A stretch of 59,593 nucleotides of DNA from Lachnospiraceae bacterium (GTDB lineage Bacteria; Bacillota; Clostridia; Lachnospirales; Lachnospiraceae), in contig JAILGA010000131.1 in assembly GCA_024697225.1 (NCBI GenBank), positions 1 through 59,593 of the forward strand. The letters are read 5' to 3'. The translations under genes were made by a program, and so were the position numbers. How positions within the stretch are numbered: the first letter of the stretch is position 1; the number at the start of each line of letters is the position of its first letter. The notes below the pieces were generated by a model that made no database searches, was not told the origin of the DNA, and worked only from the letters and a program-made list of their open reading frames with translations. Below are positions 26,912 through 35,625 of the stretch, piece after piece.

Positions 26912-28930
26912 ATGGCAAAAAATAAGGTTTTCATCTCAAAAGACGACGAGTATTTCTGGGGACAGGGAACACATTACGAGATATACAATAAGCTGGGTTC
27001 CCACCCTTCAACGGAGAACGGAAAGAGCGGATTCTTCTTTGCCGTATGGGCACCCAATGCGGCCAGTGTCCATGTGGTGGGCGATTTCAACGGCTGGAGC
27101 GACACCATGCATCCCATGCACAGGCAGGGGGAGATAGGGATATTTACACTCTTCATACCTGGCCTGGGCGAGGGAGAACTCTACAAATATCTCATAACAA
27201 CACCTTCCGGAGAGAAAATATATAAGGCGGATCCTTTTGCGAACTGGGCCGAGCTCAGACCCGGCACAGCGTCAAAGACCGTTGATCTGGACAACTTCAA
27301 GTGGTCCGATTCCAAGTGGTTCGATCATTACAATGAGCTGGAACTTGCAAAGAAGCCGGAGAAGCTTTTTGAGGAGCCCCTTGCTATCTATGAGTGCCAG
27401 ATAGGATCATGGATGAAGCATCCCGACGGCACCGAGGACGGGTTCTACAATTACCGCGAGTTCGCCGACAGGATCGTGGATTACCTGAAGGAGATGAAGT
27501 ATACCCACATAGAGCTCATCGGAATTGCAGAGCATCCCTTTGACGGCTCCTGGGGCTATCAGGTAACGGGTTATTACGCGCCTACCTCGCGCTACGGCAG
27601 CCCGATAGATTTCAAATACCTGATAAACAAACTGCACAGAAACGGGATAGGCGTTATCCTCGACTGGGTGCCGGCGCATTTCTGCCCTGATGAACACGGT
27701 CTTGCGAGATTTGACGGCCAGTGCATTTACGAGCATCCGGATCCGAGGAAGGGCGAGCATCCCGACTGGGGCACCAAGATCTTCAATTTTGAGAAGAATG
27801 AGGTCAAAAATTTCCTCATCGCAAATGCCCTGTACTGGATACGCGAGTTCCACGTCGACGGCTTAAGAGTCGACGCCGTCGCATCCATGCTCTATCTTGA
27901 TTACGGAAAGAAGGAGGGTCAGTGGGTCCGCAATAAGAACGGCGGAAACGAAAACCTTGACGCCATCGCATTCTTTAGGCACTTAAACAGCGTGGTCAGG
28001 GGAACCTATCCTCAGATACTCATGATAGCCGAGGAGTCCACCGCATGGCCCAATATCTCAGGTCCCATAGGCGGCGACGGACTGGGCTTCACCTACAAGT
28101 GGAACATGGGCTGGATGCACGATTTCTGCGAGTACATGAAGCTTGATCCCGTGATGCGGGGCGGCGCCCACCACATGATGACCTTTGCCATGAGCTACAA
28201 CGATGCGGAGCGCTATATCCTGCCGCTTTCACACGACGAGGTTGTGCATCTCAAGTGCTCGATGGTGGAAAAAATGCCGGGCTACAAGGTGGACAAATTT
28301 GCAAACCTGCGCGTCGGCTACACGTTCATGTTCGGACACGCCGGGAAGAAGCTTCTTTTTATGGGACAGGATTTCGGCCAGGAGAGAGAGTGGAGTGAGG
28401 CGAGGGAGCTCGACTGGTATCTGCTCGATATGGATTTAAACCGCGGTATGCGCGAATACACGAAGGAGCTGTTGGAAATCTACCGCAAGTATCCCGCGAT
28501 GTATAAGCACGATCACGGGTTCGCGGGCTTTACGTGGATAAACGCGGATGACGCGGACAGGAGCGTATACAGCTTCTACAGAAAAGACGGCACGGGAAAG
28601 AATAACGTGCTCTTTGTCCTCAATTTCACTCCCATGGAGTGGAAGGGTTACAAGACCGGAGTTCCTTTTGGCGGCGAGTATAAACACATCCTTGACAGCG
28701 CCGAAACGAGATTCGGCGGCTTCGGCACCGGGATCCCCGCAAAGATAAAGGCAGTCAGGGAGAACTGCGATTATCTGGATTATTCGCTGACCATGGATCT
28801 GCCGCCGTATGCGGCCGAGGTCTTTGTGTTCGACGATATGCCCGCGGAGAAGGAAAAGAAATCCGCCGCAAAGAAGCCGGCCGCGAAAAAGCCTGCCTCC
28901 GGGAGAGCAGGAACGCGCAAAAAAGCCTGA
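26912..28930 (+). CDS. glgB: 1,4-alpha-glucan branching enzyme GlgB
   Basis: A 672-residue GH13 branching enzyme. An N-terminal CBM48-like part (APNAASVHVVGDFNGW) leads to the catalytic barrel: GYYAPTSRYGSP, VILDWVPAHF, GLRVDAVASMLYLDY with the nucleophile Asp, MIAEESTAWP with the acid Glu, and LSHDEVVH. It makes alpha-1,6 branches in glycogen. The last ~27 residues are an unusual Lys/Ala/Pro-rich tail (KKSAAKKPAAKKPASG), histone-like in composition. AGAGGAG precedes the ATG. A strong hairpin terminator lies at 28973-29010. Confidence 0.95.
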   Translation: MAKNKVFISKDDEYFWGQGTHYEIYNKLGSHPSTENGKSGFFFAVWAPNAASVHVVGDFNGWSDTMHPMHRQGEIGIFTLFIPGLGEGELYKYLITTPSGEKIYKADPFANWAELRPGTASKTVDLDNFKWSDSKWFDHYNELELAKKPEKLFEEPLAIYECQIGSWMKHPDGTEDGFYNYREFADRIVDYLKEMKYTHIELIGIAEHPFDGSWGYQVTGYYAPTSRYGSPIDFKYLINKLHRNGIGVILDWVPAHFCPDEHGLARFDGQCIYEHPDPRKGEHPDWGTKIFNFEKNEVKNFLIANALYWIREFHVDGLRVDAVASMLYLDYGKKEGQWVRNKNGGNENLDAIAFFRHLNSVVRGTYPQILMIAEESTAWPNISGPIGGDGLGFTYKWNMGWMHDFCEYMKLDPVMRGGAHHMMTFAMSYNDAERYILPLSHDEVVHLKCSMVEKMPGYKVDKFANLRVGYTFMFGHAGKKLLFMGQDFGQEREWSEARELDWYLLDMDLNRGMREYTKELLEIYRKYPAMYKHDHGFAGFTWINADDADRSVYSFYRKDGTGKNNVLFVLNFTPMEWKGYKTGVPFGGEYKHILDSAETRFGGFGTGIPAKIKAVRENCDYLDYSLTMDLPPYAAEVFVFDDMPAEKEKKSAAKKPAAKKPASGRAGTRKKA

Positions 28931-28945
28931 ATGAAATCCGGCTAT

Positions 28946-28972
28946 TAAGTAAATAATAAAACAGACCGAAAT
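28946..28972 (+). promoter_or_regulatory. Candidate sigma-D (sigma-28) promoter for the FliK-like gene
   Basis: TAAG (28946-28949), 15 bases, ACCGAAAT (28965-28972). This is a weaker match to TAAA-N15/16-GCCGATAT than the copy before the flagellin gene. It slightly precedes the glgB terminator, so that hairpin would lie in the transcribed leader. Confidence 0.4.
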
Positions 28973-29010
28973 AGAGTATGACAGGCACGGATGCCGTCAT
29001 ACTCTTTTTT
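28973..29010 (+). terminator. Rho-independent terminator after glgB
   Basis: AGAGTATGAC and GTCATACTCT form a perfect ten-base stem, with GGC/GCC pairing further inside, followed by a run of T. It sits 42 bases after the glgB stop. Confidence 0.85.
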
Positions 29011-29037
29011 GTAATGTGCTTCACAGAGGTATATCAG

Positions 29038-32000
29038 ATGAATCTTAGTATCGACGAATTACAACATGGCATCCGGCAGCAGGCAGACAGGACAGGGTAT
29101 GCACCATCACCCATGTCCTCTTTTGCTGTTCAAAAGGGTGCGGGAGCCGGACGCGTACAGGATGTGATATCCGTGGAACTCGGTTCAAGCGCCTTCGGAA
29201 CCGATGCCTATGCCGGAAAAAGCGGCGGCGACCTTCCCGGCGTGGAAGACAGCGAAAAAATGCAGAGGAACAGACATAACGCGATGGCCCTCCTCTCTAA
29301 TACCCTCAGCGGAGAGGATTACGCAAAGGCCATGGAGGACGGCTTTGATCCCGGTGATACCGAGCCAGGAGAGACCGTGACAATAACCGACAGGATAAAG
29401 ACTGTTCTTGCAAGCTCCGGCAAAGAGATCACGGGCTTTAATGATGATATGGATCTTTCGATGCTGGAAGAGATAACGGGATCGCCGGCGATGGCACAGG
29501 CGCTGGCAAACAGCTTTTCGAAAAATGATATACCTGCGGATAAAGAGACGATCCGGGAGGTAAGCGATGCCGTAAAAATGGCATCAGATCTCACGGATCC
29601 CGCGGATGCAGCGATAAAGTACATGACCGAAAACAGACTGGATCCTACTATCCGGAATTTTTATCTCGCGGAAAATGCGGCTGCTTCGGGAAATGAATCA
29701 GCCCGCGGCTACTATTCCGACGGAAATGGTTATTACGCGAAAAAGGCAGAGGATGTTGACCTTGCAAAGCTCGAGCCCCAGATAGATGCTGTGCTTGAGA
29801 GCGCGGGTCTTGACGGTGATGCCGCAAAAGAGCGCGCGGGGTGGATGATCGAAAACAGTATTCCGCTCACGCCGGACAGCATTAAGAGAGTCATGGACAT
29901 CACAGGTGTTGAGTTTCCGGTGGACCTGCAGCTTGCGGCGGATGCCGCTGTTTCCGCCGTTTCCGATGGTCTGCCCGCCTCATCCGGAAATCTTGCCGAT
30001 CCCGTGAGCATAAGGAGCAGGGCGTCTGAACTCATGTGGCGTCAGGAACTCGAGGAAGCAAGGCTCTACATGTCGACTGAGGTCAATGTGCGCCTTCTTG
30101 AAAAGGGAGTAAAGATCGATACCCTGCCCATGGAGGAGCTGATAGACGAGTTGAAGGCGGCAAGAGAAGAGATCGCAAAAGAACTGTTTCCGGAAGCCGC
30201 GGGAAATAAGGAGGGCGCCGGATATGCATCCGACGGGACTGCGATATATAATGCATCTCTTGAGGTCTCTGAGCTCTCGGCCGTCGGAAGATACGGTCTA
30301 TTTGAAGCCTCGATCAGGCAGACGGCTGTCATAAGCGCAGCTCCGGCTGCCTTTGTCGCGGCAAAGCAGGAGCTTCTCGAACGGGGAGACCTGTATGATA
30401 TCGCTAAGAGCGCGGGGAGTTTTGCCGGCAGATCAGGTGCGGTGTCTGCCGCGCTTGCCGTAAACACATACGAAGCTGTCGGAACACAGGTAAGGAGTGA
30501 TCTGGGCGACAGTATAAAAAAGGCCTTCGGAAATGTTGATGATATCCTGAGGGAGCTTGGTATGGAGACCTCTGAGGACAACCGCAGGGCAGTAAGGATC
30601 CTCGGCTACAACTCAATGGAGATCACCCGTGCGTCTGTCGAGAATGTGCGCGGACAGGATGTGAGGCTGAAAGATGTGACGGACAGGTTAAAGCCCGCGG
30701 CCGTGCTCTCGCTTATAAGAGACGGAAAGAATCCTCTTGCCATGACTTTGGATGAGCTTAAGCAGGAGCTCGACCGGCGCGGGGGAGACGAGAGGGGCAG
30801 ACAGGAGAAGTATTCGAAATTCCTCTACAAGCTCGAAAAAGCCGAGGGGATCACACCCGAGGAGAGAGAGTCGTATATAGGCATCTACAGACTCTTCAAC
30901 ACCCTGGAGAAGACCGGCCATGCGGCGATCGGAGCTCTCCTGGAGCAAAAGGCCGACATGACGATCGGCAATCTGCTCACTGCGACCAGATCGGCAAAGA
31001 CGGCCCGCAGAGGGATCGACAGACGTGTGGATGATGATTTCGGCGGTCTGGACGGAGGATATAAGACACCGTCGATCTCGGAGCAGATATCCTCGGCGTT
31101 TACATATTACGCGGGACGCGCGCATTCCGCATACGAGCACATGGATCCGGAAAAACTCCACGCGCTCGGGCCTGATGAAGAGACAGGGCTCACGGATCTC
31201 GCTGACGCTATGGAGGCGGGACTTCCCGCGAGGGAAGGGGATTACGCGTCCGCACAGATGAATACGATGGCGGAAAGGGCTTACGCGAACGAGCAGGCGG
31301 CGCGCATCAGGCATGAGCTTTCGGGGAGTGAGGCAGAAGAAGCTGCGGAAGAACTGATCCTGAACGGTATACCCGCAACGCCTGATTTCATAGGTGCCCT
31401 GCGCGCACTCCGCACATCGAGACGCAGAACCGACAGCGTGTGGGACGCTCTCGCAAAGCTCTCATCAAAAAGAGCTGATAAGGATGTGCAGGAAGAAGCA
31501 ATGAAGGCTGTGGAAGAGGCACTCTCCGACGGCGAGCATTTTGAGCAGATCTACAAGGACAGGACACAGGAGATGATGGAAGATCTGGATCTGATGATGG
31601 AGGATGCCGGGACTTATGTCGATCTCGAGACCATGATCATGATGAACAGGCAGCTCACAGTCGCCACCAGATCCGCCGACCGCGGAAGCTATGACATCCC
31701 GGTGGAGCTTGAGGGCGAACGCGTAAACCTTCATGTGACTCTGAAGGAAAGCCGCGGCGAGGGAAGCCTTATGAAGGCATCCGTCCCGACCTCCGAATAC
31801 GGAGTGCTGACGCTCTCCGTGTCCGTAAGAGAGGGAAAAGCCGCGGGCACACTGAATACCAGTGAGGCGGAGAGTGCGCGTGAAGTAAGCTTTTTAGGGG
31901 CGGTGCGGGACCGTTTTGCGAAGGCGGCAGGAGATATCCTGGGGAATGCGTCTTCCGCAGAGGATATAAATCTGATCTACCGCGTGGGCGAAGGAAAAGA

Positions 32001-32091
32001 GATGGATGCACTGCCCGGAGAAGAGACTGACAGCGAGACCTTGTTCGGACTTGCTAAAGCATTTGTGGAAGCGATCCGATATACAATCTGA
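29038..32091 (+). CDS. Large flagellar-cluster protein, DUF6240-like with a FliK-like C-terminus
   Basis: A protein of about 1,017 residues with no signal peptide or membrane helix, mostly helical and rich in Ala, Glu and Asp. Repeated units of the form LxxGIPxTPxxIxxL recur (for example NSIPLTPDSIKRVMDI and NGIPATPDFIGALRAL). The last ~160 residues (MKASVPTSEYGVLTLSVSV, then an Ala/Glu helix) follow the pattern of the FliK/Flg_hook C-terminal domain. I recall the family as DUF6240 of Lachnospiraceae; this was not checked. It lies directly upstream of flagellin and has its own candidate sigma-D promoter. A hook-length or secretion-linked flagellar role is inferred. ATG 29038 follows GAGGT; the longer frame runs into the glgB terminator. 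Confidence 0.72.
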   Translation: MNLSIDELQHGIRQQADRTGYAPSPMSSFAVQKGAGAGRVQDVISVELGSSAFGTDAYAGKSGGDLPGVEDSEKMQRNRHNAMALLSNTLSGEDYAKAMEDGFDPGDTEPGETVTITDRIKTVLASSGKEITGFNDDMDLSMLEEITGSPAMAQALANSFSKNDIPADKETIREVSDAVKMASDLTDPADAAIKYMTENRLDPTIRNFYLAENAAASGNESARGYYSDGNGYYAKKAEDVDLAKLEPQIDAVLESAGLDGDAAKERAGWMIENSIPLTPDSIKRVMDITGVEFPVDLQLAADAAVSAVSDGLPASSGNLADPVSIRSRASELMWRQELEEARLYMSTEVNVRLLEKGVKIDTLPMEELIDELKAAREEIAKELFPEAAGNKEGAGYASDGTAIYNASLEVSELSAVGRYGLFEASIRQTAVISAAPAAFVAAKQELLERGDLYDIAKSAGSFAGRSGAVSAALAVNTYEAVGTQVRSDLGDSIKKAFGNVDDILRELGMETSEDNRRAVRILGYNSMEITRASVENVRGQDVRLKDVTDRLKPAAVLSLIRDGKNPLAMTLDELKQELDRRGGDERGRQEKYSKFLYKLEKAEGITPEERESYIGIYRLFNTLEKTGHAAIGALLEQKADMTIGNLLTATRSAKTARRGIDRRVDDDFGGLDGGYKTPSISEQISSAFTYYAGRAHSAYEHMDPEKLHALGPDEETGLTDLADAMEAGLPAREGDYASAQMNTMAERAYANEQAARIRHELSGSEAEEAAEELILNGIPATPDFIGALRALRTSRRRTDSVWDALAKLSSKRADKDVQEEAMKAVEEALSDGEHFEQIYKDRTQEMMEDLDLMMEDAGTYVDLETMIMMNRQLTVATRSADRGSYDIPVELEGERVNLHVTLKESRGEGSLMKASVPTSEYGVLTLSVSVREGKAAGTLNTSEAESAREVSFLGAVRDRFAKAAGDILGNASSAEDINLIYRVGEGKEMDALPGEETDSETLFGLAKAFVEAIRYTI
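32055..32082 (+). promoter_or_regulatory. Sigma-D (sigma-28) promoter of the flagellin gene
   Basis: TAAA (32055-32058), 16 bases, TCCGATAT (32075-32082). This closely matches the Bacillus sigma-D/FliA form. It lies inside the 3' end of the upstream gene, about 35 bases before the flagellin ATG. No good sigma-A -35 box is present. Confidence 0.75.
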
Positions 32092-32116
32092 CAGAGCTTT
32101 CCGAAAGGGGGAAAAG

Positions 32117-33367
32117 ATGAGAGTTAATTACAATGTATCGGCAATGATCGCGCAGAACGCGCTCTCTGTAAACGACAAGAAGTATACGGCATCAACAGGC
32201 AGACTTTCCAGCGGAAAGAAGATTAACAACGCCAAGGACAATCCCTCCGGACTTGCAATGTCCCGCAGGATGAACGCGCAGATAAAGGGTCTGCAGGAGG
32301 CAAAGAAGAATTCAGGCAATTCGATAAATGCGATCAAGACAGCGGACGGGGCGCTTTCCGAGATCCACGATATGCTCCAGCGCATGAACGAACTGGCAGT
32401 CCAGGCATCGACCGACACCCTGCAGGATGTTGACAGGGACTATATCCAGAACGAGATAGCCCAGCTTAAGGAAGAGATCGGCAGGATAAGGAACAACACC
32501 CAGTTCAACGGCCAGAACCTCTTAGACGGAACCTTCGGCAAAAAGGTCTACTCGGCGCTCGGTCTCAACGGCCTGCAGCATGGCGATACGACCGATCCGT
32601 ATATAAAGGTTCTGGATGTCAGGGGTATCGATAAGTTTGAGGATTTCTGCATAGTGGGAATGAGCACCAAGCTGAGGAATTCGGGTGATATACAAAGACT
32701 TACGAGGGACAATTCGATAAAGGACGATAATCATGAGCTTGATCCCGAGCACGATCTGGGATCACTTACCGCCACATATTTCGAGCCCGGAACTCACGCA
32801 AGCAAGGGAAATGTTTTCAACGGGGAAATAAAAACCGAGATTTACGGGGACTGCGTCCGGCTCTACGACCTGGAGGGAAGGTCTCTGACACTCCAGATAG
32901 ACAGGGAGATAACGGCATCGGAATACGTACATGTCAATATTCCCGACAACGGTGATTATTACGCCAAGGATCGATATGGCATGGCATCCCAGACAGGAAG
33001 CAATGAGGGACAGATGCTCAACGTTGAGATACCTGACATTTCCCTGAACTACCTTGGTATACGCTTTACGGATGTGAGCGACCCGTCCTGGGCGCGCGAG
33101 GCCATAAGTGACATAAAGAGGGCGATCAACTCCGTCTCTGAGATCAGAAGCAATCTTGGTGCTTACCAGAACAGGCTTGAGCATACCGTGACGAGCCTTG
33201 AGGTGAATGAGGAGAATATGACATCCTCATATTCAACGATCATGGACACCGATATGGCGGAGGAAATGACAGAGTATTCGACACTGCAGGTAATGACGCA
33301 GGCGGGCATATCGATGCTCGCGCAGGCTAACCAGAGACCTGCCGATCTGCTGCAGCTGCTGCAGTGA
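32117..33367 (+). CDS. fliC: Flagellin
   Basis: A 416-residue flagellin, the filament subunit exported through the flagellar secretion system. The N-terminal D0/D1 region (MRVNYNVSAMIAQNAL, LSSGKKINNAKDNPSGLAMS, NSINAIKTADGAL, RIRNNTQFNGQNLLDG) and the C-terminal D1/D0 region (REAISDIKRAINSVSEIRSNLGA, ITNLEVN-like VTSLEVNEEN, MLAQANQRPADLLQLL) are intact. A variable centre of about 170 residues lies between them. Start ATG 32117 follows AAAGGGGGA; the frame extends upstream only through overlap with the previous gene. A sigma-D promoter lies just upstream. Confidence 0.96.
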   Translation: MRVNYNVSAMIAQNALSVNDKKYTASTGRLSSGKKINNAKDNPSGLAMSRRMNAQIKGLQEAKKNSGNSINAIKTADGALSEIHDMLQRMNELAVQASTDTLQDVDRDYIQNEIAQLKEEIGRIRNNTQFNGQNLLDGTFGKKVYSALGLNGLQHGDTTDPYIKVLDVRGIDKFEDFCIVGMSTKLRNSGDIQRLTRDNSIKDDNHELDPEHDLGSLTATYFEPGTHASKGNVFNGEIKTEIYGDCVRLYDLEGRSLTLQIDREITASEYVHVNIPDNGDYYAKDRYGMASQTGSNEGQMLNVEIPDISLNYLGIRFTDVSDPSWAREAISDIKRAINSVSEIRSNLGAYQNRLEHTVTSLEVNEENMTSSYSTIMDTDMAEEMTEYSTLQVMTQAGISMLAQANQRPADLLQLLQ

Positions 33368-33375
33368 TGAATGTA

Positions 33376-33399
33376 CTTTCGCGTGGAGTTTGGCGAAAG
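33376..33399 (+). terminator. Hairpin between flagellin and fliS, possible attenuator
   Basis: CTTTCGC and GCGAAAG form a perfect seven-base stem eight bases after the flagellin stop. The following T-content is weak, so partial termination is more likely than a full stop. It could set flagellin above chaperone expression. Confidence 0.45.
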
Positions 33400-33461
33400 A
33401 TTGTGATATTCTTTGAGAAGACCTATTGTAAGCGCAATGTCAGAAAAACGGAGGGATAAAG

Positions 33462-33938
33462 ATGACCGAAGAAAAAAAACAGGCCTACAAACTGCGTATA
33501 ACACAGGCAAATAAAACACAGCTGGTCACGATACTCTATGAGATGACGAATGATTACATGAGTGATGCCGAGAAAGCCACGGTAGCCGGTGACCTTGAAG
33601 CCGCTGACAAGGAAAATGTGCGTGCACAGGGCTGTGTGGATCAGCTGATCAGCGGTCTGGATATGCAGTATGAGATCTCCAGGAATCTCCTGCAGCTTTA
33701 TCTGTACGCGAAACAGGAGCTGGTGAGGGCGATAGCCGATCGCGATCCCGTGCACTATGCCAATGCGCGCATAGTCACGGAAGGCCTGCATAAAACATAT
33801 CTGGAGCTTGAGAAAATGGATGATTCACAGCCCGAGATGACTAACGCGCAGAGCGTGGTCGCGGGCATGACATACGGGCAGGCAGGACTCAACGAGACTG
33901 TCGCGGATCCCGCCTCCAACCGCGGATTCATGGCCTGA
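33462..33938 (+). CDS. fliS: FliS-like flagellin export chaperone
   Basis: A 158-residue, mainly helical protein. The opening YKLRITQANKTQLVTILYEM and the later KENVRAQGCVDQLISGLDMQYEISRNL match the FliS helical-bundle pattern. The last ~35 residues are a looser tail. FliS binds the flagellin C-terminus and keeps it unfolded until export, which fits its place directly behind flagellin. GGAGGG precedes the ATG. A strong terminator follows at 33977. Confidence 0.82.
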   Translation: MTEEKKQAYKLRITQANKTQLVTILYEMTNDYMSDAEKATVAGDLEAADKENVRAQGCVDQLISGLDMQYEISRNLLQLYLYAKQELVRAIADRDPVHYANARIVTEGLHKTYLELEKMDDSQPEMTNAQSVVAGMTYGQAGLNETVADPASNRGFMA

Positions 33939-33976
33939 GCGCGTCGCGCGCGTCAAAAAAGACCGCGTTAATATAC

Positions 33977-34006
33977 ATCCCCCGGATCCCGGATCCGGGG
34001 GATTTT
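33977..34006 (+). terminator. Rho-independent terminator after fliS
   Basis: ATCCCCCGGATCC pairs with GGATCCGGGGGAT across a one-base centre, followed by TTTTT. It ends the flagellin-fliS unit. Confidence 0.85.
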
Positions 34007-34012
34007 TGCCGG

Positions 34013-34061
34013 AAACGGTCTTAACCTTTGGTAATATTGCACAAAGGTTGAGACCGTTTTT
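34013..34061. terminator. Second long hairpin with T-tract
   Basis: An 18-base arm starting AAACGGTCT pairs with its partner ending AGACCGTTT, with one G-U pair and an 11-base loop, followed by TTTTT. It sits directly behind the fliS terminator. It may be a tandem terminator or insulate the pilus operon. Confidence 0.6.
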
Positions 34062-34103
34062 AATGTTTTTTTTGTGCAAAGTGCCGAACTTTTACTTCAC
34101 CCC

Positions 34104-34132
34104 TTGCGCGACATTAAAACGCCTGTTAATAT
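34104..34132 (+). promoter_or_regulatory. Promoter of the Tad pilus operon
   Basis: TTGCGC (34104-34109), 17 bases, TAATAT (34127-34132) preceded by TG (extended -10). Transcription would start near 34139, right at the only upstream ATG of the first gene. Confidence 0.55.
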
Positions 34133-34138
34133 TGCGCC

Positions 34139-34627
34139 ATGGCAGCGATCCGCGGTTCTCGCGAACGGCCGCCGGTAACATTCTTAAGGATTCTCTCAGA
34201 ACAGGAGGATTGTATCATAGCTGTTTTATTTGTATTTCTGACAGGTGCGGTGGTGACCGACCTTGTCAGGAAAAAAATCTATAACCTGTGGGTTTTACCG
34301 GGGTTTGCGGCAGGGATGCTCCTGTCCTTTGTCTCAGAAGGAATACGGGGTTTTTCAGGTGCCCTGGCCGCGGCACTTCTGGCTTTTATGATCCTCTTTC
34401 CGGTCTATCTGGCCGGAGGGATAGGAGCCGGTGATGTGAAGCTTTTTGCCGCGGCGGCTGTCTGGCTGAACTTCGGCGAAGTCTGTATGTGCATCATGGT
34501 CTCTTTCCTGATAGGCGCGGCGTACGGTCTGATAAAACTGGCAGTGATGGGGAGAAAGGATATGACCATAAGATTTGCGGTTCCGATCCTCATAAGCATT
34601 TTTTTCATATTCGGAGGAAAACTGTGA
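34139..34627 (+). CDS. Prepilin peptidase, A24 family (TadV-like), first of two
   Basis: A small membrane aspartyl protease. Both catalytic regions are visible: a first Asp in TDLVRKKIYNLW and GAGDVKLFAAAAVW with the second Asp. It would process Flp-type prepilins at the membrane. Start is uncertain. ATG 34139 gives 162 residues with a hydrophilic N-terminus, and would be near-leaderless. A perfect AGGAGG at 34203-34208 lies before hydrophobic codons with only ATC (34214) or ATA (34217) available as in-frame starts. The gene heads the Tad cluster and its TGA overlaps the GTG of the next gene. Confidence 0.85.
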   Translation: MAAIRGSRERPPVTFLRILSEQEDCIIAVLFVFLTGAVVTDLVRKKIYNLWVLPGFAAGMLLSFVSEGIRGFSGALAAALLAFMILFPVYLAGGIGAGDVKLFAAAAVWLNFGEVCMCIMVSFLIGAAYGLIKLAVMGRKDMTIRFAVPILISIFFIFGGKL

Positions 34628-35625
34628 ACGAGACAAACATAGTGATATTTGACCGGGATGTGGATTATTGCAGAAGGCTTGACGGCGCGCTAAGAGAGAG
34701 ACTGCCCTATGCGGTTTCTGTGCACGATTTTACCGATGAGGAGATCTTTTCCGCATACAGGGACCCGGAGAGTATATTGCTGGTATCAGAGAGCTTTACG
34801 GACAGGATAAAGCCGAAGGAGTATCAGTATGTGATTATCCTGACCGAGGGTGTGGGATCGGACATAGAGGGAGATAATGTCAGAAAAGTGAACAAGTATC
34901 ACAGGATCTCCGAGCTCATCGGGCAGATAAATGAGCTTGTCATGGATTCACCCTCTTTTCCGGGAGTACTTTCCGTAGGAACCGCCGTGCGGGCAAAACT
35001 TACGGGGTTCTTTTCCCCGCTCACGAGATGTCTCCAGACCACTTCTGCGCTGACATTGGGCCAGCTCTATGCGCAGCGTGGCGACACTCTGTTTTTGTCC
35101 TTTGAGCCATTTTCAGGCATACCCAGGGCGTACGGAGATGGCGGAGATCTCACAGATCTTCTCTACTTTCATGACTGCGAGCCCGCAAAACTGGCCTTTC
35201 ACATATCGCGCATCCGTGTCAGGGCCGGTGCCCTCGATATCATTTATCCCGCGGACTCCTTCCGCACGATACAGGATACGGAGTGCTCAAAGTGGCGGGA
35301 ATTGCTGGAGGAGGTTGCAGTCTCTGCCGGATATTCGCGGATAGTGTGTGATCTGTCGGTGTGTATGCGGGGATTATTTGATGTGCTCAGGGAATTTGAC
35401 AGGATCTGCATGATAGAGCGCACGGATCCCGTCTCTGCGGAGAAGCTTAAGCAATTCGAGAGAACCCTTAAGAGAACGGGATATGAGGATCTTGCAGGCA
35501 GTATCAGGAAACTTGAGCTCCCCGTGTTTTCAAGACTTCCCGCGGATCTCGCGTGTTACGGCAGCGGACCGCTCGCCGCATACCTTGAAGAAATGCTGGA
35601 GGAGGATATGGATGACCGGTCATGA
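34624..35625 (+). CDS. tadZ: TadZ/CpaE-like pilus assembly protein
   Basis: A 333-residue protein between the prepilin peptidase and the TadA ATPase, the usual place of TadZ/CpaE. The first ~110 residues look like a receiver-type domain (TNIVIFDRDVDYCRRL). The remainder resembles the ParA/MinD fold by order of strands but lacks a P-loop lysine motif, so it is probably a degenerate ATPase acting as a polar scaffold. Start GTG 34624 overlaps the previous stop and follows GGAGGAAA. The assignment rests on context and overall shape more than on motifs. Confidence 0.72.
   Translation: MNETNIVIFDRDVDYCRRLDGALRERLPYAVSVHDFTDEEIFSAYRDPESILLVSESFTDRIKPKEYQYVIILTEGVGSDIEGDNVRKVNKYHRISELIGQINELVMDSPSFPGVLSVGTAVRAKLTGFFSPLTRCLQTTSALTLGQLYAQRGDTLFLSFEPFSGIPRAYGDGGDLTDLLYFHDCEPAKLAFHISRIRVRAGALDIIYPADSFRTIQDTECSKWRELLEEVAVSAGYSRIVCDLSVCMRGLFDVLREFDRICMIERTDPVSAEKLKQFERTLKRTGYEDLAGSIRKLELPVFSRLPADLACYGSGPLAAYLEEMLEEDMDDRS

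Noticed and set aside
29038-32091. CRISPR-like or tandem DNA repeats within the large repetitive proteins
   Set aside because: The repeats are degenerate at protein level only; no regular DNA repeat-spacer pattern exists here or elsewhere in the window.
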